From positions 1 to 15,950 of the forward strand of contig QMVO01000010.1 in assembly GCA_003661125.1 (NCBI GenBank): DNA of 15,950 bases. The letters are read 5' to 3'. A program made the translations under genes and the position numbers. The notes under the pieces were generated by a model. It had not been told where the DNA came from. It saw only the letters and a list, made by a program, of their open reading frames with translations, and ran no database searches. Source of the stretch: Methanosarcinales archaeon. GTDB lineage: Archaea > Halobacteriota > Syntropharchaeia > Alkanophagales > Methanospirareceae. This document shows, in pieces, positions 5,738-13,850 of the stretch (the first letter of the stretch is position 1; each line of letters starts with the position of its first letter).

Positions 5738-7021
5738 ATGGCAGAGGGAAAAGGAAGAGGGAATGGAAACGGAAACGGAAAGAGAAGGATATGGGAATTT
5801 CAGTCTTTTACAATCTGCCGACTTCTGGGGTTAAGTTTAAACGAGAAGGGGCTGAAGAGAATATTTAAGGATTTGAAACTTAAGCACGGCAACCTGCTTT
5901 CAGCGGAATTTGAAATGCATCAGGAGTTGGTGCAGATATGCCAGACACAAAATCAGCATGCCAAGCGAGTAGAAAAGATGCTGGAAAAGCAATTTGCACC
6001 ATATAAGAAATGTGCAGGTATTTCTGACCCAGAAAAAATATGCGAGTTTTTGGAAGGAAAAGAGGGAGCAGAAAGCAGCTTAAAGGACGTCCCGCTCTCT
6101 GCTCTTATCTGGTTCGCAGCACGTAATGGAAATAGGGGCGAAAATAAAGGCAAAGCAATCGAGAAGAGGATTTTCACTGCCGTACATATGAAAGAGCATC
6201 AAGCATTGCGGTTTTGCGATGACCTTTCCCGTAAATTGCCGGGAGGTAAAGCGGCGGAAGATGTAGTGGATGAGCTAAGAACAGCTTTAGAATCAAATGA
6301 AAGGCTACTGCGTAATTGTAAAAGGTTAGATCAGAAGAAAGAGGAGTTAATTTCAGAGCGTGAAGCAATTAAGGCTGATAAAATCCAGCTTGTTCAAGAA
6401 TTGGAAGCGCAAAAACGATTGAATGAGAGATTAAGAAAAAAGATAGAGGAATTGGGTGGAGAAGCGGCGTTTGAACAAATCGAGGCGATGAAAGTGGAAA
6501 TGGAACTCCTAAGAGAAGAGATAAAAAGGCTGAATAAAGAAAACACAGAGTTGATCAAGATGTCTGCCGTGACGGCATCTAATTTTAATTTTACCAGAAG
6601 AAAAGGGATGAAGATGGCAGAGGCGACTGGGGATAATCTTGCAGCTTCTGCTTGCAACTGTAATGATAATAGCAAATTGGGCAAGGGAATGGAAATAGGA
6701 CCCCTGCTTAAAGGCGTGAGAGTGGCTTATGTCGGCGGAGTAGAATCGCTTGAGTCGTGCTATAAAGAAATGGCGGAATCTTTTGGTTGTCTTTTCTGTT
6801 ATCACTGCGGGCACTGCGAGAGAAGGAAACGAGCGATAGAAAGTCTTGTAGAAAAAAATGACGTGATATTTTGCCCGGTGGACATAAACAGCCACAACGC
6901 TTGCCGAATGATTAAAGAAGCATGTAAACAAAGGAGTAAACCATACTATTTTCTCCGCAGTTCTGGTTTGAGCGCGCTTAAGAAGGGATTGGTGAATTTT
7001 GCATCCCAAGTTTGTGTTTAG
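5738..7021 (+). CDS. Coiled-coil DUF2325 protein with CxxCxxCxxC cluster
   Basis: This is a 427-residue soluble protein. After a Gly-Asn-rich N-terminus (residues 3-14) comes a helical domain (about 17-165, starting IWEFQSFTICRLLGLSL), a long coiled coil (about 170-276), a linker with CNCN, and a C-terminal DUF2325 domain (about 325-425). The DUF2325 features seen are VAYVGG, ND-VIFCPVD, SHNAC, EACKQRSKPYYFLRSSGLSAL. At the place where typical members have an HHxGG-type motif, this one has C351, C354, C357 and C360 in a CxxCxxCxxC pattern (CLFCYHCGHC), suggesting a zinc or iron-sulfur site. The molecular role of DUF2325 is not established. Position behind a metal regulator and its operator suggests metal-responsive expression. 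The start is an ATG nine bases after a GAGG site. The stop abuts the next promoter. Confidence 0.82.
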   Translation: MAEGKGRGNGNGNGKRRIWEFQSFTICRLLGLSLNEKGLKRIFKDLKLKHGNLLSAEFEMHQELVQICQTQNQHAKRVEKMLEKQFAPYKKCAGISDPEKICEFLEGKEGAESSLKDVPLSALIWFAARNGNRGENKGKAIEKRIFTAVHMKEHQALRFCDDLSRKLPGGKAAEDVVDELRTALESNERLLRNCKRLDQKKEELISEREAIKADKIQLVQELEAQKRLNERLRKKIEELGGEAAFEQIEAMKVEMELLREEIKRLNKENTELIKMSAVTASNFNFTRRKGMKMAEATGDNLAASACNCNDNSKLGKGMEIGPLLKGVRVAYVGGVESLESCYKEMAESFGCLFCYHCGHCERRKRAIESLVEKNDVIFCPVDINSHNACRMIKEACKQRSKPYYFLRSSGLSALKKGLVNFASQVCV

Positions 7022-7031
7022 TTTATATTTA
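7022..7031 (+). promoter_or_regulatory. TATA box of the P1/L12 gene
   Basis: TTTATATTTA starts directly after the DUF2325 stop codon and about 65 bases before the P1 start. The strong AAGGAGGT ribosome site at 7072-7079 is 11 bases before the ATG. The gene therefore has its own promoter with a leader of about 30-40 bases. Confidence 0.55.
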
Positions 7032-7090
7032 ATAAGAAGCAAATAAAGTACAGAACATAAAGGATGAAGAGAAGGAGGTAGAACGATAAG

Positions 7091-7435
7091 ATGGAATACA
7101 TATATGCTGCACTGCTCTTGCATAATGCGGGTAAAGAGGTCACAGAGGAGGGAATAACAGCAATAATGGAGGCTGCGGGGATTGCAGCAGATAAGGGAAG
7201 AATAAAAGCATTGATATCTGCGCTTGGCGATGTCAACATAGATGAGGCGATGGCGCAAGCCCAGCCTGCTTACGCTCCTGCGGCGGCGGTGGCACCGGTG
7301 CCAACAGCGATGCCAGCTCAAGCGCCTCCGGAGGCAGTGGAAACAAAAAAGGAAGAAAAGAAAGAGAAGAAGGAAGAAGAGGAGAAGGGAGAAGAGACAG
7401 GGATGGAAGGGCTTGCTTCACTTTTTGGGAGTTAA
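7091..7435 (+). CDS. rpl12: Large-subunit ribosomal stalk protein P1 (L12ae)
   Basis: This 114-residue acidic stalk protein binds as dimers to P0 (L10) on the 50S subunit and recruits translational GTPases. The N-terminal helical dimerisation domain (1-57: MEYIYAALLLHNAGKEVTEE and ALISALGDVNIDEAM) is followed by an Ala/Pro hinge (about 58-83) and a highly charged K/E segment (about 85-102). It ends with the conserved tail GMEGLASLFGS that contacts elongation factors. The length is normal for archaea. The charged segment is encoded by an uninterrupted purine run (7345-7397). In most archaea this gene ends an L11-L1-L10-L12 operon. Here none of those genes is adjacent, and it sits alone between a DUF2325 gene and tRNA-Glu. 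Confidence 0.96.
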   Translation: MEYIYAALLLHNAGKEVTEEGITAIMEAAGIAADKGRIKALISALGDVNIDEAMAQAQPAYAPAAAVAPVPTAMPAQAPPEAVETKKEEKKEKKEEEEKGEETGMEGLASLFGS

Positions 7436-7448
7436 AACACTTAAGGCG

Positions 7449-7461
7449 ACGGCGAAGCCGT
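7449..7461 (+). terminator. Small hairpin after the P1/L12 gene
   Basis: ACGGC-GAA-GCCGT forms a 5-bp GC-rich stem 14 bases after the stop codon. The T-rich stretch before the tRNA (7508-7520) lies 47 bases further on. It may help end or protect the transcript. The stem is short and could be chance. Confidence 0.25.
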
Positions 7462-7533
7462 TCAAAAGAAAGAACTTTGCCGAGAAAGCAAGTGCAATTC
7501 TTTCGTAACTTTTTATTTTAAAAGAGCAGTTTT

Positions 7534-7608
7534 GCTCCGGTAGTGTAGCGCGGCCAATCATTTCGGCCTTTCGAGCCGAGGACTCGGGTTCAAATCCCGA
7601 CCGGAGCA
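7534..7608 (+). tRNA. tRNA-Glu (anticodon TTC)
   Basis: The 75-base cloverleaf has acceptor stem GCTCCGG (7534-7540) pairing with CCGGAGC (7601-7607), discriminator A at 7608, anticodon stem TCGGC/GCCGA around the loop CTTTCGA with anticodon TTC, and T-arm TCGGG/CCCGA with loop TTCAAAT. CCA is not encoded. No intron is visible. A TTTTATTTTA element at 7511-7520 is a plausible TATA box. A T-rich tract (7611-7621) follows the gene. Confidence 0.95.
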
Positions 7609-7663
7609 TCATTTATTTTTGTTAACCACAGATTTTCACAGAAAAACAATAAAAGGATAGAGT

Positions 7664-8251
7664 CTATCTTGTGGAATCTCGTGGCTTTTTATCCAGCTCA
7701 TAATGCAACACGGTGATGCATTGCGACGCAAGATAAGATATAGTGCCAAGCGATATTTGCTCATATTCAAATCGCTCAACAAACTTCTCTTCTTTTCTCG
7801 GCAGTCCAATGTGATCGCCGAGGATAAATACAGGATCCGCTTTTAGTTTTACACGTGCTATATCCCTGCCTTTCTCATGTAAGACATAAAAAATATTTCC
7901 TTCTGAGGCTAACTCTTCGACCAACTGCTGAAAACTGAGTTTGCGTATGTTTATCCCCGGGTTCTTCCTCTTTCTTGCTAAAGTTTTCTTTATCCACGCT
8001 GCTATGTTTCTTTCATCAGGCGATACACCCCGTAACCTGTTACCGTAAAAGGAGATAACCACTGGTGGATTGGGACTACCGCAAGCGACCACATGAATGC
8101 ATGAATCTCTTCTTAAATCATGGCTTATCCATAGTGCGCTGCAAACGCATCTTGCAACGAGGTCCATTCTGCCTCCACTACCAGGCAGGTCGTCTAAAGA
8201 GAAGTCTGGACTTGTGACGGCTTTCCTTGCGTATAGGATAAATTGTTTCAT
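7664..8251 (-). CDS. trmY: tRNA (pseudouridine54-N1)-methyltransferase TrmY
   Basis: This SPOUT-class SAM-dependent methyltransferase makes N1-methylpseudouridine at position 54 in the T-loop of archaeal tRNAs. The 195 residues match the family in length and order: MKQFILYARKAVTSPDFSLD at the N-terminus, the SGGRMDLVARCV helix, SHDLRRD, NRLRGVSPDERNIAAWIKK, YVLHEKGRDI, and the trefoil-knot SAM site FILGDHIGLP and ISLGTISYLASQC, then VLHYELD. The frame has a stop (TGA) two codons upstream of the ATG, which fixes the start. No ribosome site lies in the usual window, although a GAGGAGGT occurs about 40 bases upstream. It is convergent with the tRNA-Glu gene and downstream of the PAC2 gene on the same strand, with a gap of 89 bases. 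Confidence 0.95.
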   Translation of the reverse strand: MKQFILYARKAVTSPDFSLDDLPGSGGRMDLVARCVCSALWISHDLRRDSCIHVVACGSPNPPVVISFYGNRLRGVSPDERNIAAWIKKTLARKRKNPGINIRKLSFQQLVEELASEGNIFYVLHEKGRDIARVKLKADPVFILGDHIGLPRKEEKFVERFEYEQISLGTISYLASQCITVLHYELDKKPRDSTR

Positions 8252-8340
8252 ACAATTTCAGAAAAGCTTTTTCTATTCTTTCTTCTTCTACCTCCTCAAC
8301 CAGCGTTATGACACCACGCGCGCACCGGTGTTCCAATCAA

Positions 8341-9156
8341 TTATCCATACATATAGTGAGATGGTTCAGATCCCACGCCTTCTCCACGATAAGCAGCTCT
8401 CTCTCTTTGTTTCCTTATTCTCTCTTCAACTGCTTCTGCACTTTCCTTAAGCATCTCCTCTATCTTTGTTGTTTCCAGGTCTATTTGGGCTAATTTCTTG
8501 AAAGCCCTAAGGGCTCCGGCACATGCTCTCAGGTCCTCGGGATATTTTCCTACGCCAAGAATAGAATAACTCTCAATGCCTAATTTAGAAGCAAAACCTG
8601 GTAGTAGACCGGTCTTACGAATAATAGAATATCTACCGATGTTTTTTCTCGTCATCTTTTTTATTCTACCCGGGACATCTTTTTTCGAGCCCTCAAAAAA
8701 GCCTATATATGCTTCCACTTCCTCGTCCATCTTTCTAAAAGGCTTTTGCGAGGGCAAAATTACACCCACGGTATATAACTCCTTAACACAAAGCTCTTTT
8801 GAGAGATGCGCCAAAATCTCTGCCTGTTTATATGCCGCTTTTGGAATATATTCGGTCTCCGGATATTTACCAATATAACAGTATAATCTCTTCTCCTCAC
8901 TGTACCAAATCTCGTCATGCGGTATTTCAAACTCTTCTTCATGTGCTTCTGCCATCGGGGGGAAATCGTAAGAATACAGATTCACTATCTCCTCAGAGTC
9001 CTTTAAAAGCTCCTTTAAATGGTATGGTATGATATTCCCCATCGGGGGGAATCCGGCAATCAAGATATTCGCGAAATTCTTTATCTTCTCTTTAAACTTC
9101 TCCTCATCTACGTTCCAATAAACTGTGAACTCCTCGATTACAAATCCCTTATCCAT
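8341..9156 (-). CDS. PAC2-family protein (proteasome assembly chaperone-like)
   Basis: This 271-residue soluble protein has the PAC2 family pattern: an early I-L-I-A-G-F-P-P-M-G-N-I segment (about 31-43), a mid region ELYTVGVILPSQKPF (about 126-140), and the hallmark GLLPGFASKLGIESYSILGVG (about 182-202). A helical C-terminus follows (LETTKIEEMLKESAEAVEERI) and then a short GEGVGSEPSHYMYG tail. Archaeal PAC2 homologues are related to eukaryotic proteasome assembly chaperone 2 and are often annotated as ATP-grasp-like carboligase relatives. The actual function here is unproven. The ATG is preceded by GTGATGGG. A minus-strand ATATAAATA at 9194-9202 is a good TATA box giving a leader of about 15 bases. 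Confidence 0.85.
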   Translation of the reverse strand: MDKGFVIEEFTVYWNVDEEKFKEKIKNFANILIAGFPPMGNIIPYHLKELLKDSEEIVNLYSYDFPPMAEAHEEEFEIPHDEIWYSEEKRLYCYIGKYPETEYIPKAAYKQAEILAHLSKELCVKELYTVGVILPSQKPFRKMDEEVEAYIGFFEGSKKDVPGRIKKMTRKNIGRYSIIRKTGLLPGFASKLGIESYSILGVGKYPEDLRACAGALRAFKKLAQIDLETTKIEEMLKESAEAVEERIRKQRERAAYRGEGVGSEPSHYMYG

Positions 9157-9193
9157 TTTCCCATCACTTATATTTTTTATTATTCGCTAATGC

Positions 9194-9202
9194 TATTTAT
9201 AT
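9194..9202 (-). promoter_or_regulatory. TATA box of the PAC2 gene
   Basis: On the minus strand this reads ATATAAATA, 38-46 bases upstream of the PAC2 ATG. Transcription would start near 9171. Confidence 0.45.
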
Positions 9203-9304
9203 CTTTTGCAAGGAGGCAAGGAGAGGAAGGAAAGGAAAAAGAAACATATTTCTTTTGGTAAACCTTTTCTTTCATCATTGCTAAAGCACTGGATTTGTTG
9301 ACAA

Positions 9305-10486
9305 ATGAAAGAGGAGAGGCATGATGTTGTCGTTGTAGGAGCAGGACCGGCAGGCAGCATAACCGCGAAAACCGCTGCTGAACTTGGGTTAGATGTTCTT
9401 TTGATAGAAAGAAACCAGGAGATAGGCGTGCCCGTGAAATGCGCAGAGGGAGTGAGCAAAGAAATAGAGAAGTTCGTTGCGCTCGATAAGGATTGGATAT
9501 GCGTGGAAGTGCATGGAGCAAATATATATGGTCCCGATGGCACGAAGGTGGTTATGGCGGGGGAAAGGATGGATGAAGTGGGATATGTGCTCGAAAGGAG
9601 AATATTTGATCGAGCACTTGTAAGCGAAGCTGCACGTGCAGGTGCAGAGGTAAGAGTCAAAACAGAAGCTTATGGGCTCATTGAAGCCAACGGGTATGTA
9701 AAAGGTGTTTATGTCCGCTCCATAGGGGAAGACACTCGTATTTATGCAAATGTCGTGGTTGGGGCGGATGGCGTGGAATCACGGGTTGGCAGATGGGCAG
9801 GTATCGACACGAGGCTAAAACCTTCTAATCTATCTGTATGCGCAGAATTCCTTATGTGCAATATAGAAGTGAACAAGGATTATTCAGAATTTTTCCTGGG
9901 CAGTGAAATTGCGCCAAAAGGCTATGCCTGGGTATTTCCAAAGGGAGGAGATTGCGCAAATGTGGGTGTAGGGATAGGAGGTGATGTATCCGGTGAAACA
10001 CACCGTGCGATAGATTATCTGAATGCATTTGTGCGTAATAAGTTCCCCGATGGAAAGCCAGTGGCTGAGATGTACGGCGCAGTGCCGCTGAGCGGACCGC
10101 TAAACGAAACCGTAGCGGATGGGCTTATTTTAGTAGGTGATGCAGCAAGGCAAGTCAATCCTTTGACCGGAGGCGGCATCACGTATGCAATGCAAGCGGG
10201 AAAAATAGCAGGCGAGGTAATAGCCGGGGCGGTGCAGGAAAACAACTTTTCAAAGCTGCGATTGATGGAATACAAAAACAGGTGGAGAAGCGCGTTTGGA
10301 AAACGGTTAGAAACGGGCTTAAAAGCAAAAGAATTCTTCTTCGGGCTGTCTGATGCTGACCTCAATACGCTCGCTCATTCTTTAGAAGGGGTAAAAATAG
10401 AAGACCTTTCTACTGGCGCACTGCTGTTGGAACTCATAAAAAGAAATCCGAAGATACTGTTTGGATTGGCGAAGATAGTGATCTAA
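9305..10486 (+). CDS. Geranylgeranyl reductase (archaeal lipid saturation), FAD-dependent
   Basis: This is a 393-residue flavoprotein that reduces the geranylgeranyl chains of archaeal ether lipids (digeranylgeranylglycerophospholipid reductase family). The Rossmann dinucleotide motif GAGPAG is at 12-17 with the acidic E35 ending beta-2. The PVKCAEGV segment (43-50) holds the conserved cysteine (C46). The second FAD motif is VVVGADGVESRVGRWAG (about 148-164). The family motif YAWVFPKGG precedes the C-terminal GDAARQVNPLTGGGITYAMQAG flavin-binding block (about 278-299). The length is typical. No ribosome site precedes the ATG (TTTGTTGACAA), so a leaderless or short-leader transcript is likely. 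The gene is divergent from PAC2. leuS follows after 72 bases with its own TATA box. Confidence 0.93.
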   Translation: MKEERHDVVVVGAGPAGSITAKTAAELGLDVLLIERNQEIGVPVKCAEGVSKEIEKFVALDKDWICVEVHGANIYGPDGTKVVMAGERMDEVGYVLERRIFDRALVSEAARAGAEVRVKTEAYGLIEANGYVKGVYVRSIGEDTRIYANVVVGADGVESRVGRWAGIDTRLKPSNLSVCAEFLMCNIEVNKDYSEFFLGSEIAPKGYAWVFPKGGDCANVGVGIGGDVSGETHRAIDYLNAFVRNKFPDGKPVAEMYGAVPLSGPLNETVADGLILVGDAARQVNPLTGGGITYAMQAGKIAGEVIAGAVQENNFSKLRLMEYKNRWRSAFGKRLETGLKAKEFFFGLSDADLNTLAHSLEGVKIEDLSTGALLLELIKRNPKILFGLAKIVI

Positions 10487-10501
10487 GACTTTAATACGCT
10501 C

Positions 10502-10508
10502 TATATAA
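10502..10508 (+). promoter_or_regulatory. TATA box of leuS
   Basis: TATATAA inside CTCTATATAAAG, about 50 bases before the leuS ATG, with GAGGGT at 10541-10546 as a moderate ribosome site. Confidence 0.45.
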
Positions 10509-10558
10509 AGAAAAATAAAATAATCACGGTTAGCAAAAAGAGGGTAGAAAGAAACAAA

Positions 10559-13411
10559 ATGACAGGGATAAACTTCAAGGAAATAGAAGAGAAATGGCAG
10601 CATAAATGGGAAGAGAGCAAGATCTTTGATGCAGAGATAGAAAAAGGAAAAAAGAAAAAGTTCTTTTTGACCGTCCCGTACCCATACACCTCTGGTCCGT
10701 TGCACATAGGTCATGGAAGAACATATACCATTGGGGATATGATTGCAAGATTTAAGAGATTGCAAGGCTATAATGTCCTATTTCCAATGGCATTCCATGT
10801 GACGGGGACGCCGATTTTAGCGATTGCCGACAGCATCGCGAAAGGAGAAAAAGAAGTCGTAGAACGGTATAGGAATTACGTCTCGATTTATGAAGACGGA
10901 GAGAAGGTTGAAAGTATCGTCAATAGTTTCGGTAATGCGGAAAATGTTGCCAATTTTTTTGCTGAACGAATCTCCGAGGACTTCAAGCGCATGGGATATT
11001 CCATAGACTGGAGAAGGAGGTTCAATACTACCGAGCCAATGTACAACAAGTTCATCGAATGGCAGTTTAAAAAACTCAACGATAAGGGGGTGATAAAGAA
11101 AGGAAAATATCCTATTGCTTTTTCTATTGAAGAAGATTCGGCAGTTGGTGAAGACGACATCGAAGAAGGCGATATAAACAAAGTATCAATAATTGAGTAC
11201 ACGACCATAAAGTTCGAACTTTCTAATGATACATACTTAATCGCGGCAACACTGCGTCCAGAAACCATTTTTGGCGTTACAAATCTATGGATTAATCCCG
11301 CAGCAAGATATGTTAAGGTCAAGGTTGGAAAAGAAATCTGGATAGTATCTGTGGAAGCTGCGGAGAAATTGGGATACCAGCGCGAAGAAGCTGAGCTTTT
11401 AGAGGAAGAAGAAGTAGAAGGTGGCTTCTTTGTAGGTAAGAAAGTCAAGGAGCCGGTGGGTGGTAGAGAGATTCCTGTTTTACCCGCAAGCTTCGTTGAC
11501 GAGGATGTAGGCACGGGGGTAGTTTATTCAGTTCCGGCACATGCTCCTTATGATTACATCGCATTAGAAGATTTGAGGCTTGAAATGGCGCCAATAAAGA
11601 TAATAGACATTGAAGGGTATGAATTGCCAGCAAAAGAGATATGTGAAAGAATGGGAATAGAAAGTCAGGAGGATGAGCGATTAGAGGAAGCCACGCAGAT
11701 AATCTATAAAGATGAATTCTATCGGGGTGTATTAAATGAAAAGTGCGGGGAATTTGCAGGCATTGAAATCGCTGCGATAAAAGATGAGGTAAAGAATTGG
11801 TTAAAAGGGAAGAATGTAGCAGATGTATTTTATGAGACCTCAAGGAAGGCAGTAACGAGAGGCGGAGGTAAGGTGATAGTTGCAGTATTGCAAGATCAGT
11901 GGTTTATAGATTACACGCCGAGCTGGTGGAAGGACAGGGGTCATAAACTGGTAGAAGAGATGACTTTCTATCCAGAGAAGTATAAGGCATATATGCAGGA
12001 CATAATTGATTGGCTAGCTTTGAGACCTTGTGCAAGGAAAAGAGGTTTAGGCACAAGATTTCCTTTTGAGAAAGAATGGATAATCGAATCGCTTAGCGAT
12101 TCTACAATTTACATGGCGCTGTACACCATAGCACACCTGCTACGGCAATTGCCGGCAGAGGCTTTAGACGAAAAACTTTTTAATTACGTGTTTTTAGGCA
12201 TTGGCGATGCAGAGGAATTGGCAAAGAAGGTGGATGCAGATATTTTGAAAAGGATAAGGGAAGAGTTTGAATACTGGTATCCGAATGACCTGCGGCACAC
12301 TGCACCACCGCACCTATCTAATCATCTGGTTTTCTTCTTAATGCACCACGCAGCGATATTTTTAGAAAATCAGTGGCCGAAGGCTATCTCCTTGAACGAG
12401 TTGATGATCAGAGAAGGGCGGAAGATGTCAAAAAGCAAGGGAAATGTAATTCCTTTGGCAAAAGTGTCAGAACTGTATGGTGTTGATTTATACAGGCTTT
12501 ATTGTGCGATAAATGCGGATTTCGCAAGTGTGGTTAACTGGCGTGAGCAGGATGTAGATGCCTTAAGGAGAAAATTTAACGCGCTGGTAGGGCTATTCGA
12601 GCAGAGTATGGGCGTAGAGAAGCTAAAAGAAAACGAGTTCACGCATATGGATCGGTGGCTGCTGTCGAAGTTTTACAGAAAGCTAAAGGAATCCATTGAG
12701 CGATTTGAGACGTTTAAAATAAGAGAAGTGGGACTAAACATGGTATTCAATTTGATGAACGATATTAAATATTATGAGTACAGGGAGAGCGAGGAAAGGA
12801 GGAGGAGAATTGTCAGGAACATAATGGCGGATTGGCTGATAATTCTATCACCGATAGTTCCGCATATATGCGAGGAGATGTGGCATAGAAGCAGGGAGGA
12901 GAAGGGAGGGAGGAGAGAGGAGAGAAGGGTCAAATTCATCTCTTTGCAGACATTGCCTGAGATAAAGGAGGCGTTAATTGATGATAGGGTGGAGAGAGAG
13001 GAGGAATATTTGGTCTCGTTGATTGAAGATATAAAAGAGATAATGAAAATAGCGAGAATCACGCCCAGTAAGATTTACATTTATACTGCGGAGAAATGGA
13101 AGTGGGAGATATTCAAGGCAGTAAAGGATTTGCCGGATAAGGATAAGATTAAGGAGGCGATGAAGCTCAGAAAGGATAAAAGCACGGTGGATTTCGTAAA
13201 ACAAGTGATGAAAAACCTTCCTTCAAAAAAGACAATGGAAGAACACATTTTATATTTTGAGCTTAAAGAGGAGGAGGAGGTTCTGGAACGCGAGAGGGAG
13301 TATTTGATGCGCGAATTTGGCTGTGAAATAGGGATAAACGAGGAATACGATCCAAAAGGGAAGAAAAAGTTTGCCATTCCGCTTAAGCCTGCGATTTATG
13401 TGGAAGGGTAA
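10559..13411 (+). CDS. leuS: Leucyl-tRNA synthetase, archaeal/eukaryotic type
   Basis: This 950-residue class Ia aminoacyl-tRNA synthetase charges tRNA-Leu. The HIGH motif is at 49-52 (SGPLHIGHGR) and the KMSKS loop at 622-626. The CP1 editing domain contains the T-rich ATLRPETIFGVTN motif and the PAHAPYDY motif with D332, matching the essential editing aspartate of the Pyrococcus enzyme. The archaeal-type segment WLALRPCARKRGLGTRFPF follows and leads to SLSDSTIYMA. The helical anticodon-binding domain and the archaeal C-terminal extension (about 790-950) are present. A purine-only run (12893-12929) encodes a basic EKGGRREERR loop within the C-terminal part. The length is normal and no frameshift is seen. 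It is the last plus-strand core gene before the accessory stretch. Confidence 0.97.
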   Translation: MTGINFKEIEEKWQHKWEESKIFDAEIEKGKKKKFFLTVPYPYTSGPLHIGHGRTYTIGDMIARFKRLQGYNVLFPMAFHVTGTPILAIADSIAKGEKEVVERYRNYVSIYEDGEKVESIVNSFGNAENVANFFAERISEDFKRMGYSIDWRRRFNTTEPMYNKFIEWQFKKLNDKGVIKKGKYPIAFSIEEDSAVGEDDIEEGDINKVSIIEYTTIKFELSNDTYLIAATLRPETIFGVTNLWINPAARYVKVKVGKEIWIVSVEAAEKLGYQREEAELLEEEEVEGGFFVGKKVKEPVGGREIPVLPASFVDEDVGTGVVYSVPAHAPYDYIALEDLRLEMAPIKIIDIEGYELPAKEICERMGIESQEDERLEEATQIIYKDEFYRGVLNEKCGEFAGIEIAAIKDEVKNWLKGKNVADVFYETSRKAVTRGGGKVIVAVLQDQWFIDYTPSWWKDRGHKLVEEMTFYPEKYKAYMQDIIDWLALRPCARKRGLGTRFPFEKEWIIESLSDSTIYMALYTIAHLLRQLPAEALDEKLFNYVFLGIGDAEELAKKVDADILKRIREEFEYWYPNDLRHTAPPHLSNHLVFFLMHHAAIFLENQWPKAISLNELMIREGRKMSKSKGNVIPLAKVSELYGVDLYRLYCAINADFASVVNWREQDVDALRRKFNALVGLFEQSMGVEKLKENEFTHMDRWLLSKFYRKLKESIERFETFKIREVGLNMVFNLMNDIKYYEYRESEERRRRIVRNIMADWLIILSPIVPHICEEMWHRSREEKGGRREERRVKFISLQTLPEIKEALIDDRVEREEEYLVSLIEDIKEIMKIARITPSKIYIYTAEKWKWEIFKAVKDLPDKDKIKEAMKLRKDKSTVDFVKQVMKNLPSKKTMEEHILYFELKEEEEVLEREREYLMREFGCEIGINEEYDPKGKKKFAIPLKPAIYVEG

Positions 13412-13494
13412 ATAGGAATATGGAATATGAATATTTTACCTCTTTTCTATCGTCCAGCGCCATTTCCCCATCCTGCAAGAGTTTAAAGCTGGTA

Positions 13495-13602
13495 TCACGG
13501 AACACGTGGATCAAATCCAACCTTTAACAAGTGCATTCTCCTGTCAGCATCTCCGATGACTACTGCTTTCTCATCCAGTGCAGCCTTTTCTCCATTACTC
13601 AC
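13495..13602 (-). pseudogene. 35-codon coding-like fragment
   Basis: From a GTG at 13602 to TGA at 13497-13495 the minus strand encodes a protein-like sequence whose core is EKAVVIGDADRRMHLLKVGF. A stop lies two codons upstream and no convincing ribosome site is seen. The composition is like a folded protein with alternating beta-strand and charged turns, but it is too short to stand alone. It follows the 53-codon ORF by 19 bases in another frame, so it may be the continuation of a broken gene. Family not recognised. Confidence 0.3.
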
Positions 13603-13621
13603 GCCTCATAGTGCCATAGGC

Positions 13622-13783
13622 TCAATACTTCCCAACCAGCACCTCATCCGCTTTTCCGATCACCGCTTCTGTTACCTTCTGTTCCAAGCCAAGTCCCTTC
13701 ACCGCAGTTGCTACATTACCAACCGATGGCTTTTTATTCCCATCAAACGGTATTTTTATTTGGAGAGATACGGTAATATCCAT
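13622..13783 (-). CDS. 53-residue ORF with strong ribosome site, possible gene start remnant
   Basis: An ATG at 13783 follows GGAGGAGGAG (13791-13800) by seven bases, an excellent ribosome site. The peptide starts MDITVSLQIKIPFDGNKKPS, continues with VATAVKGLGLEQKVTEAVIG and ends DEVLVGKY. It looks like the N-terminus of a larger soluble protein: one beta-rich segment, then two helices. After the stop, neighbouring frames continue to look coding for about 130 bases (see the 13495-13602 fragment), so a frameshifted gene is likely. A transposase N-terminus is possible, but I cannot confirm it. Transcription would be rightward to leftward, in line with the secreted proteins upstream. Confidence 0.4.
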   Translation of the reverse strand: MDITVSLQIKIPFDGNKKPSVGNVATAVKGLGLEQKVTEAVIGKADEVLVGKY

Positions 13784-13850
13784 GGGGATTCTCCTCCTCC
13801 ACATCCAACATGCTGGAGGTGCCTTAACGGCTTCGGATCAATCGCCTTGA

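Noticed and set aside
6509..7321. 270-codon open frame on the minus strand across the DUF2325 and P1 genes
   Set aside because: It is antisense to two well-supported genes, with composition (runs of S, L, F, C, H) typical of the reverse of K/E-rich coding sequence and no ribosome site.
7524..7537. GAGCA-N4-TGCTC inverted repeat overlapping the tRNA-Glu 5' end
   Set aside because: Only five base pairs and half of it is the tRNA acceptor stem; most likely chance.
8097..8450. 117-codon plus-strand frame spanning the trmY/PAC2 gap
   Set aside because: Antisense to both genes, low-complexity S/F/L composition, no homology-like pattern.
10888..11514. 208-codon minus-strand open frame inside leuS
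   Set aside because: Ser/Pro-rich antisense shadow of LeuS, whose frame is intact throughout.
12893..12929. 37-base purine-only run in leuS
   Set aside because: Explained by a Glu/Arg/Gly-rich loop in the protein; no repeat unit or regulatory logic seen.
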